The position numbers and the translations under genes are program-made. A model generated the notes under the pieces. The model ran no database searches. It was not told the DNA's origin and worked only from the letters and a program-made list of their open reading frames with translations. Positions 1 to 5,892 of a stretch of 12,554 nucleotides of DNA are shown here, piece after piece. Origin of the DNA: Clostridia bacterium (GTDB lineage: Bacteria > Bacillota > Clostridia > Christensenellales > HGM11417); contig JAFQWR010000070.1 in NCBI GenBank assembly GCA_017407365.1, forward strand, positions 1 through 12,554. Reading direction: 5' to 3'. How positions within the stretch are numbered: the stretch's first letter is position 1; each line of letters opens with the position of its first letter.

Positions 1-56
1 ACCGCATCCAGACCCTCTAATACCTTGATATCCTTTGCATCGTAGCTCTTAGCCAT
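1..56 (-). CDS. DNA gyrase subunit B or topoisomerase IV subunit B, N-terminal fragment
   Basis: Only the first 18 codons are inside the window; the gene runs off the low-coordinate edge. The translation, MAKSYDAKDIKVLEGLDA followed by V, is the standard opening of GyrB/ParE proteins, which continues in the family as RKRPGMYIG. These are the ATPase subunits of type II topoisomerases. The start codon ATG (56-54) is preceded by GGAGG at 60-64 with good spacing. A strong promoter lies about 90 bases upstream, so this gene starts its own transcription unit. GyrB and ParE cannot be told apart from so few residues, so no symbol is given. Confidence 0.85.
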   Translation of the reverse strand, partial: MAKSYDAKDIKVLEGLDA

Positions 57-141
57 AATACCTCCAGAAGAATCGGTTGGTCAGACAAAAATAAAAGCGT
101 TTTCTTCGGTAAAAGCCTTATATTATTCATGCCTTTGATTT

Positions 142-170
142 ATTATAACACAAAATGAAATAAAATGCAA
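142..170 (-). promoter_or_regulatory. sigma-A promoter for the gyrB/parE gene
   Basis: On the minus strand, TTGCAT (170-165) and TATAAT (147-142) are separated by exactly 17 bases. The -10 is preceded by TG plus one base, making an extended -10. Transcription would start near 135, giving a leader of about 80 bases before the ATG at 56. Confidence 0.75.
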
Positions 171-391
171 TTTATTTTTTAATAAATATTCATTTTTGTT
201 AAAAAATCTTTTGTAAAATCTGGCATTCAAATGTATAAATATTTATATTTTTGCATTATATTCATAAATTAAAGATTTTTTGCTTCGAGTCAAACGGTTT
301 TTTTGCCAATTTCAACCCAAAATCACCGATATCAAGCCGTTAAAACAGACTTTATTTCCCATCAAAACGGCTTTCTGCCACTTTTATGCAT
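171..391. other. AT-rich intergenic stretch without a recognisable gene
   Basis: Together with the promoter and leader on its left, this makes a gap of about 390 bases between the topoisomerase gene and the nucleotide hydrolase gene. It is very AT-rich (especially 171-290) and has runs of A and T. No convincing DnaA boxes (TTATCCACA type), tRNA, or start codon with a ribosome binding site was found on either strand. The open frame on the plus strand here is the shadow of the minus-strand gene. Confidence 0.6.
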
Positions 392-425
392 AAAAAAAAC
401 CGTTCCCCGCATAGGCGGGAAACGG
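392..425 (-). terminator. Rho-independent terminator after the nucleotide hydrolase gene
   Basis: On the minus strand an 11-bp stem (425-415 with 410-400, one T-G wobble) closes a 4-base loop and is followed by eight T (399-392). It begins 22 bases after the stop codon and ends the deacetylase-peptidase-hydrolase unit. Confidence 0.93.
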
Positions 426-447
426 CTGAAAAAACAGTTTTTTACAA

Positions 448-837
448 TTATTTTTCTCCGTCGGTATCCTCATCGGGCAGGGTGTAGCCCTGCTTCTGCG
501 ATCTGCCGTACTGACGGTCAAAATTTTCTTTATTCTTGGCAAGATACCTCCTATACAGCTCCTCACTGCCCATGCCGGAGCGGTTGCACATACCCACAAA
601 AAAGTGCAGAATATCTACAAGCTCCTCCTTTAAGGCGTCTTCATTCAAGGGCTTGGGGTTTTTCCACCACTTGAAGTTAACCTCATCCAAAACCTCGGCA
701 AGCTCGCTGAGCATGGCAAGCGTTTGCTTCTGAATCCATTGCTCAGGGCGGATGTCCTGCAAGCCTCTGCGCTTGATCACGTCCTGATCGAAGCACTCCT
801 GCATCTCAAAAATCACGTCTAATTTATCCTTTTCCAT
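448..837 (-). CDS. MazG-like / dimeric dUTPase-type nucleotide pyrophosphohydrolase
   Basis: This 129-residue protein belongs to the all-alpha NTP pyrophosphohydrolase superfamily, whose members remove pyrophosphate from (d)NTPs using Mg2+. The metal-binding ExxE...ExxD pattern is visible: E45 and E48 in SELAEVLDE, and E72 and D75 in EELVD. The segment FKWWKNPK (55-62) followed by EELVDILHFFVGM (71-83) is most like the dimeric dUTPase branch (dUTPase_2), so dUTP hydrolysis is the best guess; a general MazG-like house-cleaning role is the alternative. The last 20 or so residues are hydrophilic and probably disordered. The ATG at 837 follows AAGGA, which overlaps the end of the M16 peptidase gene six bases upstream, so the two are probably co-transcribed. 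A strong terminator follows. Confidence 0.85.
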   Translation of the reverse strand: MEKDKLDVIFEMQECFDQDVIKRRGLQDIRPEQWIQKQTLAMLSELAEVLDEVNFKWWKNPKPLNEDALKEELVDILHFFVGMCNRSGMGSEELYRRYLAKNKENFDRQYGRSQKQGYTLPDEDTDGEK

Positions 838-843
838 CTTTCC

Positions 844-2106
844 TTACTCCTTTAGTATACCTATCAGCTTTTCGCAAGGGGAATCTGCCCCTACGTAGGA
901 AACGCAAACACGGCTGAAATCAAACAGCGTTTTTACAATTCCATTGATTTCCTCTAAGGTAAGCGCCGCAATACCCGAAAGCTTTTCCTCCATCGAAAAA
1001 ACCTTACCCGTCATCAGCATATACTTACCGATTACGTTCATCATTGTGGCAACGTTTTCCTGCCCGAATACAAGCGAGCTTTTGATCTGCTCTCTGCCGC
1101 GCAGGAATTCCTTTTCGGTAATGCCCTTTAAGGCAAGCTCCTGCACAACCTCCTTTACACAACGGGTATATTCCTCCACGTTTTTGGGATTTACGCCCGC
1201 ATAGACGGTATACATACCGTTGTTCCGATAGGTGCCTGCATACGAGAAAACGCTGTATGCAAGCCCTCTTTCCTCTCTTACACGCTGAAAAAGCCTGCTG
1301 CTCATACCGCCGCCAAGCACGGCGTTCAGAAGGGTAAGCGCATCACTGTTTTTATGGTCGTAGCAAATGCCGGGGAAGCTGATGCAGATATTTGCCTGCT
1401 CGATTTCCTTCTGCGCACAGCGGAAGCCGCTTGCAATCTGATGCACGCCGGCACGCTCGGGCAGATAGGGAGCATTGGTAAAGCTCTTTGCAAAATAGCG
1501 CTCTACCGCATCCAACACCTGCTGCCACTCCACGTTGCCCGCCACGGAAACAACGACGTTCTGCGCATTGTAAAACTTACGGGTAAAATTTTTGAGCTGC
1601 TCACCGGTGAAGCTCTTTACGTTCTGCGCCGTGCCGATGATGGGCATACCCAAGGGGTGACCTTGGAACATTGCCTCTGAAATAAGGTCCATACAAAGCT
1701 CATCGGGCGTATCCTCTACCATCGAGATTTCCTCTAAGATGACGTTCTTCTCCTTTTCCAGCTCAGTGGAATCGAACACCGAATGGAAGAAAATATCGGA
1801 AAGAAGCTCCACAGAATCGGAAAAATGCTCGCTCGTGGATTTGATATAATAGCAGGTGCTTTCCTTGCCCGTAAATGCATTGATGGCAGAGCCCATGCTG
1901 TCGGCATCGTCTGCAATCTGAAAGGCAGAGCGCTTTTCCGTTCCCTTAAACGTCATGTGCTCCACCACGTGCGAAATACCGTTCAGAGCCTTTTCCTCAT
2001 CGGAAGAGCCCACCCCCACGTGCACACCGATGCAAACGGTGAAATTTCCTGAAGTTTTGTTAAGAACGACCTTTAAGCCGTTGGGAAATTGATGAAAATA
2101 TTCCAT
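844..2106 (-). CDS. M16 family zinc metallopeptidase (MlpA/YmxG-like)
   Basis: The 420-residue protein is a single-module M16B peptidase (insulinase / mitochondrial processing peptidase family). The inverted zinc site HxxEH is H46-V-V-E49-H50, and the distal glutamate is E126 in the VILEE segment, about 76 residues later as usual for the family. The N-terminal strand pattern (NGLKVVL) and the C-terminal domain with GGGMSSRLFQRVREERGLAYSV (about 266-287) are typical. There is no signal peptide, so it is cytoplasmic. The start ATG follows AGAGGT with a short spacer, 24 bases after the ylxY-like stop. The order rpsO-pnp-ylxY-M16 matches B. subtilis rpsO-pnpA-ylxY-mlpA, where the peptidase is MlpA (YmxG). 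The physiological substrate is not evident from the sequence. Confidence 0.94.
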   Translation of the reverse strand: MEYFHQFPNGLKVVLNKTSGNFTVCIGVHVGVGSSDEEKALNGISHVVEHMTFKGTEKRSAFQIADDADSMGSAINAFTGKESTCYYIKSTSEHFSDSVELLSDIFFHSVFDSTELEKEKNVILEEISMVEDTPDELCMDLISEAMFQGHPLGMPIIGTAQNVKSFTGEQLKNFTRKFYNAQNVVVSVAGNVEWQQVLDAVERYFAKSFTNAPYLPERAGVHQIASGFRCAQKEIEQANICISFPGICYDHKNSDALTLLNAVLGGGMSSRLFQRVREERGLAYSVFSYAGTYRNNGMYTVYAGVNPKNVEEYTRCVKEVVQELALKGITEKEFLRGREQIKSSLVFGQENVATMMNVIGKYMLMTGKVFSMEEKLSGIAALTLEEINGIVKTLFDFSRVCVSYVGADSPCEKLIGILKE

Positions 2107-2130
2107 TGTTACCTCTGATTGTATCTTAGC

Positions 2131-2844
2131 TTACTCCTCTGCCAGACATTGTGATACAGGCACAGCAGTAAAGCCGTTTTTCTGATAATACGCCAGCACG
2201 TCGCTGAGCGCCTTCACAGTATGTGCGGTGGGGTGCATCAGAATCAGCTCCCCGTTTTTTATGTCATTCGTGCATCTCTTATACACCAGAGAAGCATCCT
2301 TATCACGCCAATCCACAGTATCTCTGCTCCACATAATCACACGGTAGCCAAGCGACTGACACACCGAAAGACATGCCTCGCCAAAGCTACCCGACGGCGG
2401 AGCAAACAGATCGGTTTTTACCCCTGCAACGCTTTCAATCAGGCGCTCGGTTACCAGAATTTCCTCTGTGTTGCGCGCCTCGTTTGCACGCTTATGATCG
2501 ATATGCAAAAAGCCGTGATTGCCTATTTCGTGCCCGTCAGCCACGATTTGCTTTAACACGTCGGGGTTTTTATCCACCCAGCTTCCACCCACAAAAAAGG
2601 TGGTTTTCACCTGATAATTGCGGAAGATTTCCAGCATATCGGCAAGGTATTCCGTACCCCAATACACATTGACCATCAGCGATATCTGCGGCTTTTGCGT
2701 GCTTCCGCGGTAGTAGGGAGAAAGAGCAGGCGGAGAAAAAACACTGACTATGCCTTCTTTGAACGAAAGAAAAAAAATACAAAAGACAATCAACAGCAAA
2801 GTGATATTTACCACCGCTTGCCTGAAAATGAGCCTATCCTTCAT
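2131..2844 (-). CDS. ylxY: YlxY-like polysaccharide deacetylase family protein, probably sporulation-linked
   Basis: The 237-residue protein has an N-terminal membrane anchor (hydrophobic about 11-28) and a NodB-type deacetylase fold after about residue 52. The usual first motif TFDDG is replaced by NVYWG (59-63), so the catalytic Asp is missing. The two metal-ligand histidines of motif 2 are kept (H110 and H114 in NHGFLH), motif 3 is FAPPSGSF (147-154) with Ala in place of Arg, and motif 5 is LMHP with H204. From family knowledge, this NVxWG/FAPPSG variant is typical of YlxY, a spore-former-specific subfamily that may not be an active deacetylase. The place directly after pnp and before an M16 peptidase agrees with B. 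subtilis. No Shine-Dalgarno sequence precedes ATG 2844, and a -10-like element ends only five bases upstream, so translation may be leaderless or start slightly downstream. It is somewhat shorter than B. subtilis YlxY (about 320 residues). Confidence 0.85.
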   Translation of the reverse strand: MKDRLIFRQAVVNITLLLIVFCIFFLSFKEGIVSVFSPPALSPYYRGSTQKPQISLMVNVYWGTEYLADMLEIFRNYQVKTTFFVGGSWVDKNPDVLKQIVADGHEIGNHGFLHIDHKRANEARNTEEILVTERLIESVAGVKTDLFAPPSGSFGEACLSVCQSLGYRVIMWSRDTVDWRDKDASLVYKRCTNDIKNGELILMHPTAHTVKALSDVLAYYQKNGFTAVPVSQCLAEE

Positions 2845-2848
2845 ACCG

Positions 2849-2878
2849 TAGTATACCCCGATTGCACAAAAAATTTTC
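2849..2878 (-). promoter_or_regulatory. Possible forespore-sigma (sigma F/G) promoter of the ylxY-like gene
   Basis: On the minus strand GGGTATACTA (2858-2849) fits the sigma-F -10 consensus GGnnAnAMTA at every fixed position. GAAAA (2878-2874), 15 bases upstream, agrees with the GMATR -35 of sigma G at four of five positions. The same -10 also contains TATACT, but no sigma-A -35 is present at 16-18 bases. The predicted start of transcription falls at about the ATG. Confidence 0.4.
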
Positions 2879-2933
2879 GCCGCAAAAAGCCACGGCTGTA
2901 TCTTAAATATATGCGGGGTACTCGCTTTGTATG

Positions 2934-2982
2934 AAAAAGCCCTGCCTATTGAGCTCGTTTTTGTAAGCCAAATAAGCAGGGC
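2934..2982 (-). terminator. Rho-independent terminator after pnp
   Basis: On the minus strand a 12-bp stem (2982-2971 with 2950-2939, one T-G wobble) is followed by five T (2938-2934). The loop region can extend the stem slightly. It starts 15 bases after the pnp stop and separates pnp from the ylxY-like gene. Confidence 0.88.
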
Positions 2983-2997
2983 AATAAAGCAATAGGA

Positions 2998-5088
2998 TTA
3001 GTCTTCGATGATCTCTAACAGCTTAAGATCTACGCCACGCTCGCCAACCTTGATGACCTCTACCTTAACGGTGTCGCCAATGCTGACAACGTCTTCTACG
3101 TTCTTTACGTAATCCTTCGAGAGGTTACGGATGTGAATTAAGCCGTCTTTACCGGGAGCAAGCTCAACAAACGCACCGATCTGGATGATACGTGCAACCT
3201 TGCCGATATACAGATCGCCCACCTCGGGATCCTTAGCGATACCGAGAACGATGCCCTTTGCACGCTCTGCAGCAGCACTGTCGGGGCTGGCAATGAATAC
3301 CTTGCCGTCGTCGGTGATGTCGATTTTAACACCGGTTTCTTCGATGATTTTGTTGATAACCTTACCGCCGGAGCCGATAACCTCACGGATCTTTTCGGGA
3401 TCGATCGAGAAGGAAATGATCTTGGGTGCAAAGGGGCTGAGCTCCTTATTTACCTTGGGCAGGCATTCGAGCATCTTGCCCATGATGTGCATTCTGCCAT
3501 CTCTTGCCTGAGCGATTGCCTTACGCAGAATCGCTTCGTCGATGCCCTTGATCTTGATATCCATCTGGATAGCGGTGATACCCTTTTCGGTGCCTGCTAC
3601 CTTGAAGTCCATATCGCCGAGGAAATCCTCTAAGCCCTGAATGTCGGTGAGCACTGCAACCTTACCGGATTCCTGATCCTTGATAAGACCCATAGCAACG
3701 CCCGCAACGGGAGCCTTGATGGGAACACCTGCATCCATCAGCGAAAGCGTGGAGCCGCATACGGAGCCCTGCGAGGTGGAGCCGTTAGAGGAGAGAACCT
3801 CCGAAACGGTACGGATTGCATAAGGGAACTCCTCCTCCGAGGGGATAACGGGCTCTAATGCACGCTCTGCCAAAGCGCCGTGACCGATCTCTCTGCGACC
3901 GGGGCTGCGCAGGGGCTTAGCCTCACCCGTGGAATACGGGGGGAAGTTGTAGTGGTGCATATAACGCTTAAAGGTATCTTCATCAAGACCTTCAAGCTTC
4001 TGTACGTCACCGATGGTACCAAGGGTGGTGGTGGTCATGACCTGGGTCTGACCGCGGGTGAATACCGCACTGCCGTGTACACGGGGAAGCACGCCGTGCT
4101 CGCACCAGATGGGACGAACCTCGGTGAGCGCTCTGCCGTCGGGGCGGACACCCTCGTTGATGATGCGCGCACGCACCTTCTCCTTGGTCTGATAGTATAA
4201 TACGTCGTTGATTTCGCGTTGCTTATCGGGGAAGATCTCTGCAAAGTGTGCCTGAACCTCTTCGGTTACAGCATCCTGACGAGCCTGACGCTCCTCACGG
4301 TCGAAGGTATCTAATGCATGATCAAGAAGCTTGTCTGCATACTCTCTTACAGCTGCATTGATATCGTCGGGGATTACGTAATAATCCATTTCCTTCTTGG
4401 GCTTGCCAACCTCTGCGGCAATACCCTCGATGAAGGTGCAGATCTTTTTGATTTCCTCATGACCGAACAGAATTGCGCCGATCATTTCTTCCTCGGTGAT
4501 TTCCTTTGCGCCTGCCTCTACCATCATGATGGCATCCTTGGTGCCGGAGAGGGAAAGATGCAAAGCACTCTTTTCGCGCTGGTCGCTATCGGGGTTGATG
4601 ACATATTCGCCGTCTACCATACCAACTACTACCGAGCCGGTGGGGCCGTAGAAGGGGATATCCGAGATGGAAAGAGCGATGCTGCTGCCAATCATGGCAT
4701 AAACCTCGGGAGGAATGTTGGTGTCTACCGAAAGAGCGGTAGCAACAACGGAAACGTCATTGAAAAGTCCCTTAGGGAATAAGGGGCGAATAGGTCTGTC
4801 AATTAGACGGGAAACGAGGATAGCCTTATCGGAAGGACGACCCTCTCTCTTTTTGAAGCCGCCGGGGATTTTGCCTACGGCGTACATCTTTTCTTCAAAG
4901 TCCACGCCCAAGGGGAAATAATCCATACCGGGACGGGGCTGTGCTGCCATGGTTACGTTGGTCAATACCGTCGTGTCGCCGCAACGTACTACGCAAGAGC
5001 CGTTTGCCTGCTCGCAGTACTTGCCTACCTCCACGATGACCTTGCGTCCTCCGATTTCCGTTTCGAAGGTTCTGAAATTTTCAGTCAT
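2998..5088 (-). CDS. pnp: Polyribonucleotide nucleotidyltransferase (PNPase)
   Basis: The 696-residue enzyme degrades RNA 3' to 5' by phosphorolysis, as a trimeric ring. All domains are present: first RNase PH-like core (about 5-140), helical linker (about 235-310), second RNase PH-like core (about 315-545) with the active-site segment GLEDFLGDMDFKVAGT (485-500, including D492), KH domain (about 555-615, with IGSGGKVINKI at 571-581) and S1 RNA-binding domain (about 624-692). ATG 5088 is chosen because AAGGAG (5103-5098) lies nine bases upstream; the in-frame ATG at 5094 is only three bases from it, and the ATG at 5127 has no ribosome binding site and would add 13 atypical residues. It lies after rpsO but behind a terminator, and is followed by another terminator. 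Confidence 0.99.
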   Translation of the reverse strand: MTENFRTFETEIGGRKVIVEVGKYCEQANGSCVVRCGDTTVLTNVTMAAQPRPGMDYFPLGVDFEEKMYAVGKIPGGFKKREGRPSDKAILVSRLIDRPIRPLFPKGLFNDVSVVATALSVDTNIPPEVYAMIGSSIALSISDIPFYGPTGSVVVGMVDGEYVINPDSDQREKSALHLSLSGTKDAIMMVEAGAKEITEEEMIGAILFGHEEIKKICTFIEGIAAEVGKPKKEMDYYVIPDDINAAVREYADKLLDHALDTFDREERQARQDAVTEEVQAHFAEIFPDKQREINDVLYYQTKEKVRARIINEGVRPDGRALTEVRPIWCEHGVLPRVHGSAVFTRGQTQVMTTTTLGTIGDVQKLEGLDEDTFKRYMHHYNFPPYSTGEAKPLRSPGRREIGHGALAERALEPVIPSEEEFPYAIRTVSEVLSSNGSTSQGSVCGSTLSLMDAGVPIKAPVAGVAMGLIKDQESGKVAVLTDIQGLEDFLGDMDFKVAGTEKGITAIQMDIKIKGIDEAILRKAIAQARDGRMHIMGKMLECLPKVNKELSPFAPKIISFSIDPEKIREVIGSGGKVINKIIEETGVKIDITDDGKVFIASPDSAAAERAKGIVLGIAKDPEVGDLYIGKVARIIQIGAFVELAPGKDGLIHIRNLSKDYVKNVEDVVSIGDTVKVEVIKVGERGVDLKLLEIIED

Positions 5089-5171
5089 TATCATATACTC
5101 CTTGTTATTATATCCAAAAGAAAACACGTTATTCCGACAAAGGCACCTTAAAAGAAGCTGATACCCCTGCC

Positions 5172-5232
5172 CCGCGCCACACGCGGATTGCTACTGTATA
5201 AAGCCATACCCGTCGCCCAGAAACGCGAACGG
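5172..5232 (-). promoter_or_regulatory. Structured leader of pnp (two GC-rich hairpins)
   Basis: The 180 or so bases between the rpsO terminator and the pnp start hold two hairpins in the minus-strand RNA. One, at 5232-5210, has seven paired bases around one bulged base. The other, at 5186-5172, has a perfect CCGCG/CGCGG stem with a five-base loop. In several bacteria the pnp leader is the site of RNase III cleavage and PNPase autocontrol. That role here is an inference by analogy. No clear sigma-A promoter with both boxes was found in this leader. Confidence 0.4.
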
Positions 5233-5268
5233 TAATCCCCCCTTTGTAAGGGACAAGCCTTTAACAAA

Positions 5269-5301
5269 GAAAGAAGCGGAAAACCTCCCATTTTCCGCTT
5301 C
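5269..5301 (-). terminator. Terminator between rpsO and pnp
   Basis: On the minus strand, a perfect 11-bp stem GAAGCGGAAAA/TTTTCCGCTTC (5301-5291 with 5283-5273) closes a seven-base loop. It is followed by an interrupted T stretch (TTTCTTTG), so readthrough into pnp is plausible. It starts 62 bases after the rpsO stop. Confidence 0.75.
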
Positions 5302-5363
5302 AGACGAGTTCCGAAAAACAAGCTCAACGAAGCGCAATAAAGCCACGGAGCCCGTAGCGGAAA

Positions 5364-5627
5364 TTACTTACGCAGTTGCAGTTTTTCCAGAATTTCTCTG
5401 TACTTTTCGATATCCGTCTTTTTCAGATAGTTCAGCAGGCCTCTGCGTGCACCTACCATCTTTAACAGACCTCTGCGGGAGTGGAAATCCTTAGGATTTG
5501 TTTCGAGGTGCTCGTTGAGGTGATTGATACGCTGCGTTAACAGAGCGATCTGAACCTCGGGCGAACCGGTGTCGCCTTCGTGACGGGCAAAATTGGTGAT
5601 GATGGTGTTTTTGGTTTGTTTCTCCAT
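5364..5627 (-). CDS. rpsO: 30S ribosomal protein S15
   Basis: The 87-residue protein is a primary 16S rRNA-binding protein of the small subunit platform. The family core is visible: FARHEGDTGSPEVQIALLTQRI (13-34), NHLNEHL, then KDFHSRRGLLKMVGARRGLLNYLK (46-69) and a C-terminal helix ending KLQLRK. Start ATG 5627 is chosen because GGAGG (5641-5637) lies nine bases upstream and the length fits (usually 87-89). The frame stays open upstream, but that part is leader. A strong promoter lies 85 bases upstream of the start. Confidence 0.99.
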   Translation of the reverse strand: MEKQTKNTIITNFARHEGDTGSPEVQIALLTQRINHLNEHLETNPKDFHSRRGLLKMVGARRGLLNYLKKTDIEKYREILEKLQLRK

Positions 5628-5641
5628 TTTTTTAATCCTCC

Positions 5642-5705
5642 AAAAATGAACCTCAAGCTGAGCAACGGTCGGTGGAGAGCCGCCGGAAGCCAAACTCGGG
5701 TAGTT
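5642..5705 (-). promoter_or_regulatory. rpsO: rpsO leader, candidate S15 autoregulatory RNA
   Basis: The transcript from the promoter at 5712-5740 has a leader of about 78 bases. It can form a hairpin of the CGGCGG/CCACCG type with a CTCT loop (one C-A mismatch, about 5681-5666) and a short CTCA/TGAG hairpin near 5657-5647, just before the Shine-Dalgarno sequence. S15 represses its own mRNA through leader structures in many bacteria, and these differ widely between lineages. The role is inferred; no known S15 motif was matched. Confidence 0.35.
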
Positions 5706-5711
5706 AGCATT

Positions 5712-5740
5712 ATTTTACCATAAAAAGCAAAAATTGTAAA
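5712..5740 (-). promoter_or_regulatory. sigma-A promoter of rpsO
   Basis: On the minus strand, TTTACA (5740-5735) and TAAAAT (5717-5712) are separated by exactly 17 bases. The -10 carries an extended TG motif (TGGTAAAAT). The expected transcription start is near 5705. Confidence 0.85.
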
Positions 5741-5789
5741 GCAAATAACCGTGATTTGTGTATCTTTTTTACAGAAACCCCGTGTATAC

Positions 5790-5840
5790 AAAAAAAGCCT
5801 CTGCATCAGCTACCCCGAGGGAAAGCACGTATGCAAAGGC
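5790..5840 (-). terminator. Rho-independent terminator after the GH28-like gene
   Basis: On the minus strand a 10-bp outer stem (5840-5831 with 5806-5797, one T-G wobble) encloses a 24-base loop that can itself fold (GCT.TCCC with GGGG.AGC). Seven T follow (5796-5790). It closes the single-gene unit and precedes the rpsO promoter. Confidence 0.85.
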
Positions 5841-5892
5841 CTTGAAACGGATGCCGCAAAAAAACAGCATCTCCTCTTCTATTCAAATGACG

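Noticed and set aside
57..391. AT-rich gap beside a gyrB/parE start as a replication origin.
   Set aside because: No DnaA boxes of TTATCCACA type or iterons were found, and dnaA, dnaN and recF are not visible. An ordinary promoter explains the region.
303..674. Plus-strand open frame of 123 codons.
   Set aside because: It crosses the terminator and most of the nucleotide hydrolase gene on the opposite strand, lacks a ribosome binding site and has protein composition typical of an antisense shadow.
3880..4200. Plus-strand open frames inside pnp and other genes.
   Set aside because: They overlap strongly conserved coding sequence on the other strand and have no ribosome binding sites.
5089..5127. 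A longer PNPase starting at 5127.
   Set aside because: No ribosome binding site precedes it and the added residues do not fit the family; AAGGAG is well placed for 5088.
5628..5693. A longer S15 with 22 extra N-terminal residues.
   Set aside because: The extension lies inside the leader, has no ribosome binding site and would give S15 an unusual length; GGAGG fits the ATG at 5627.
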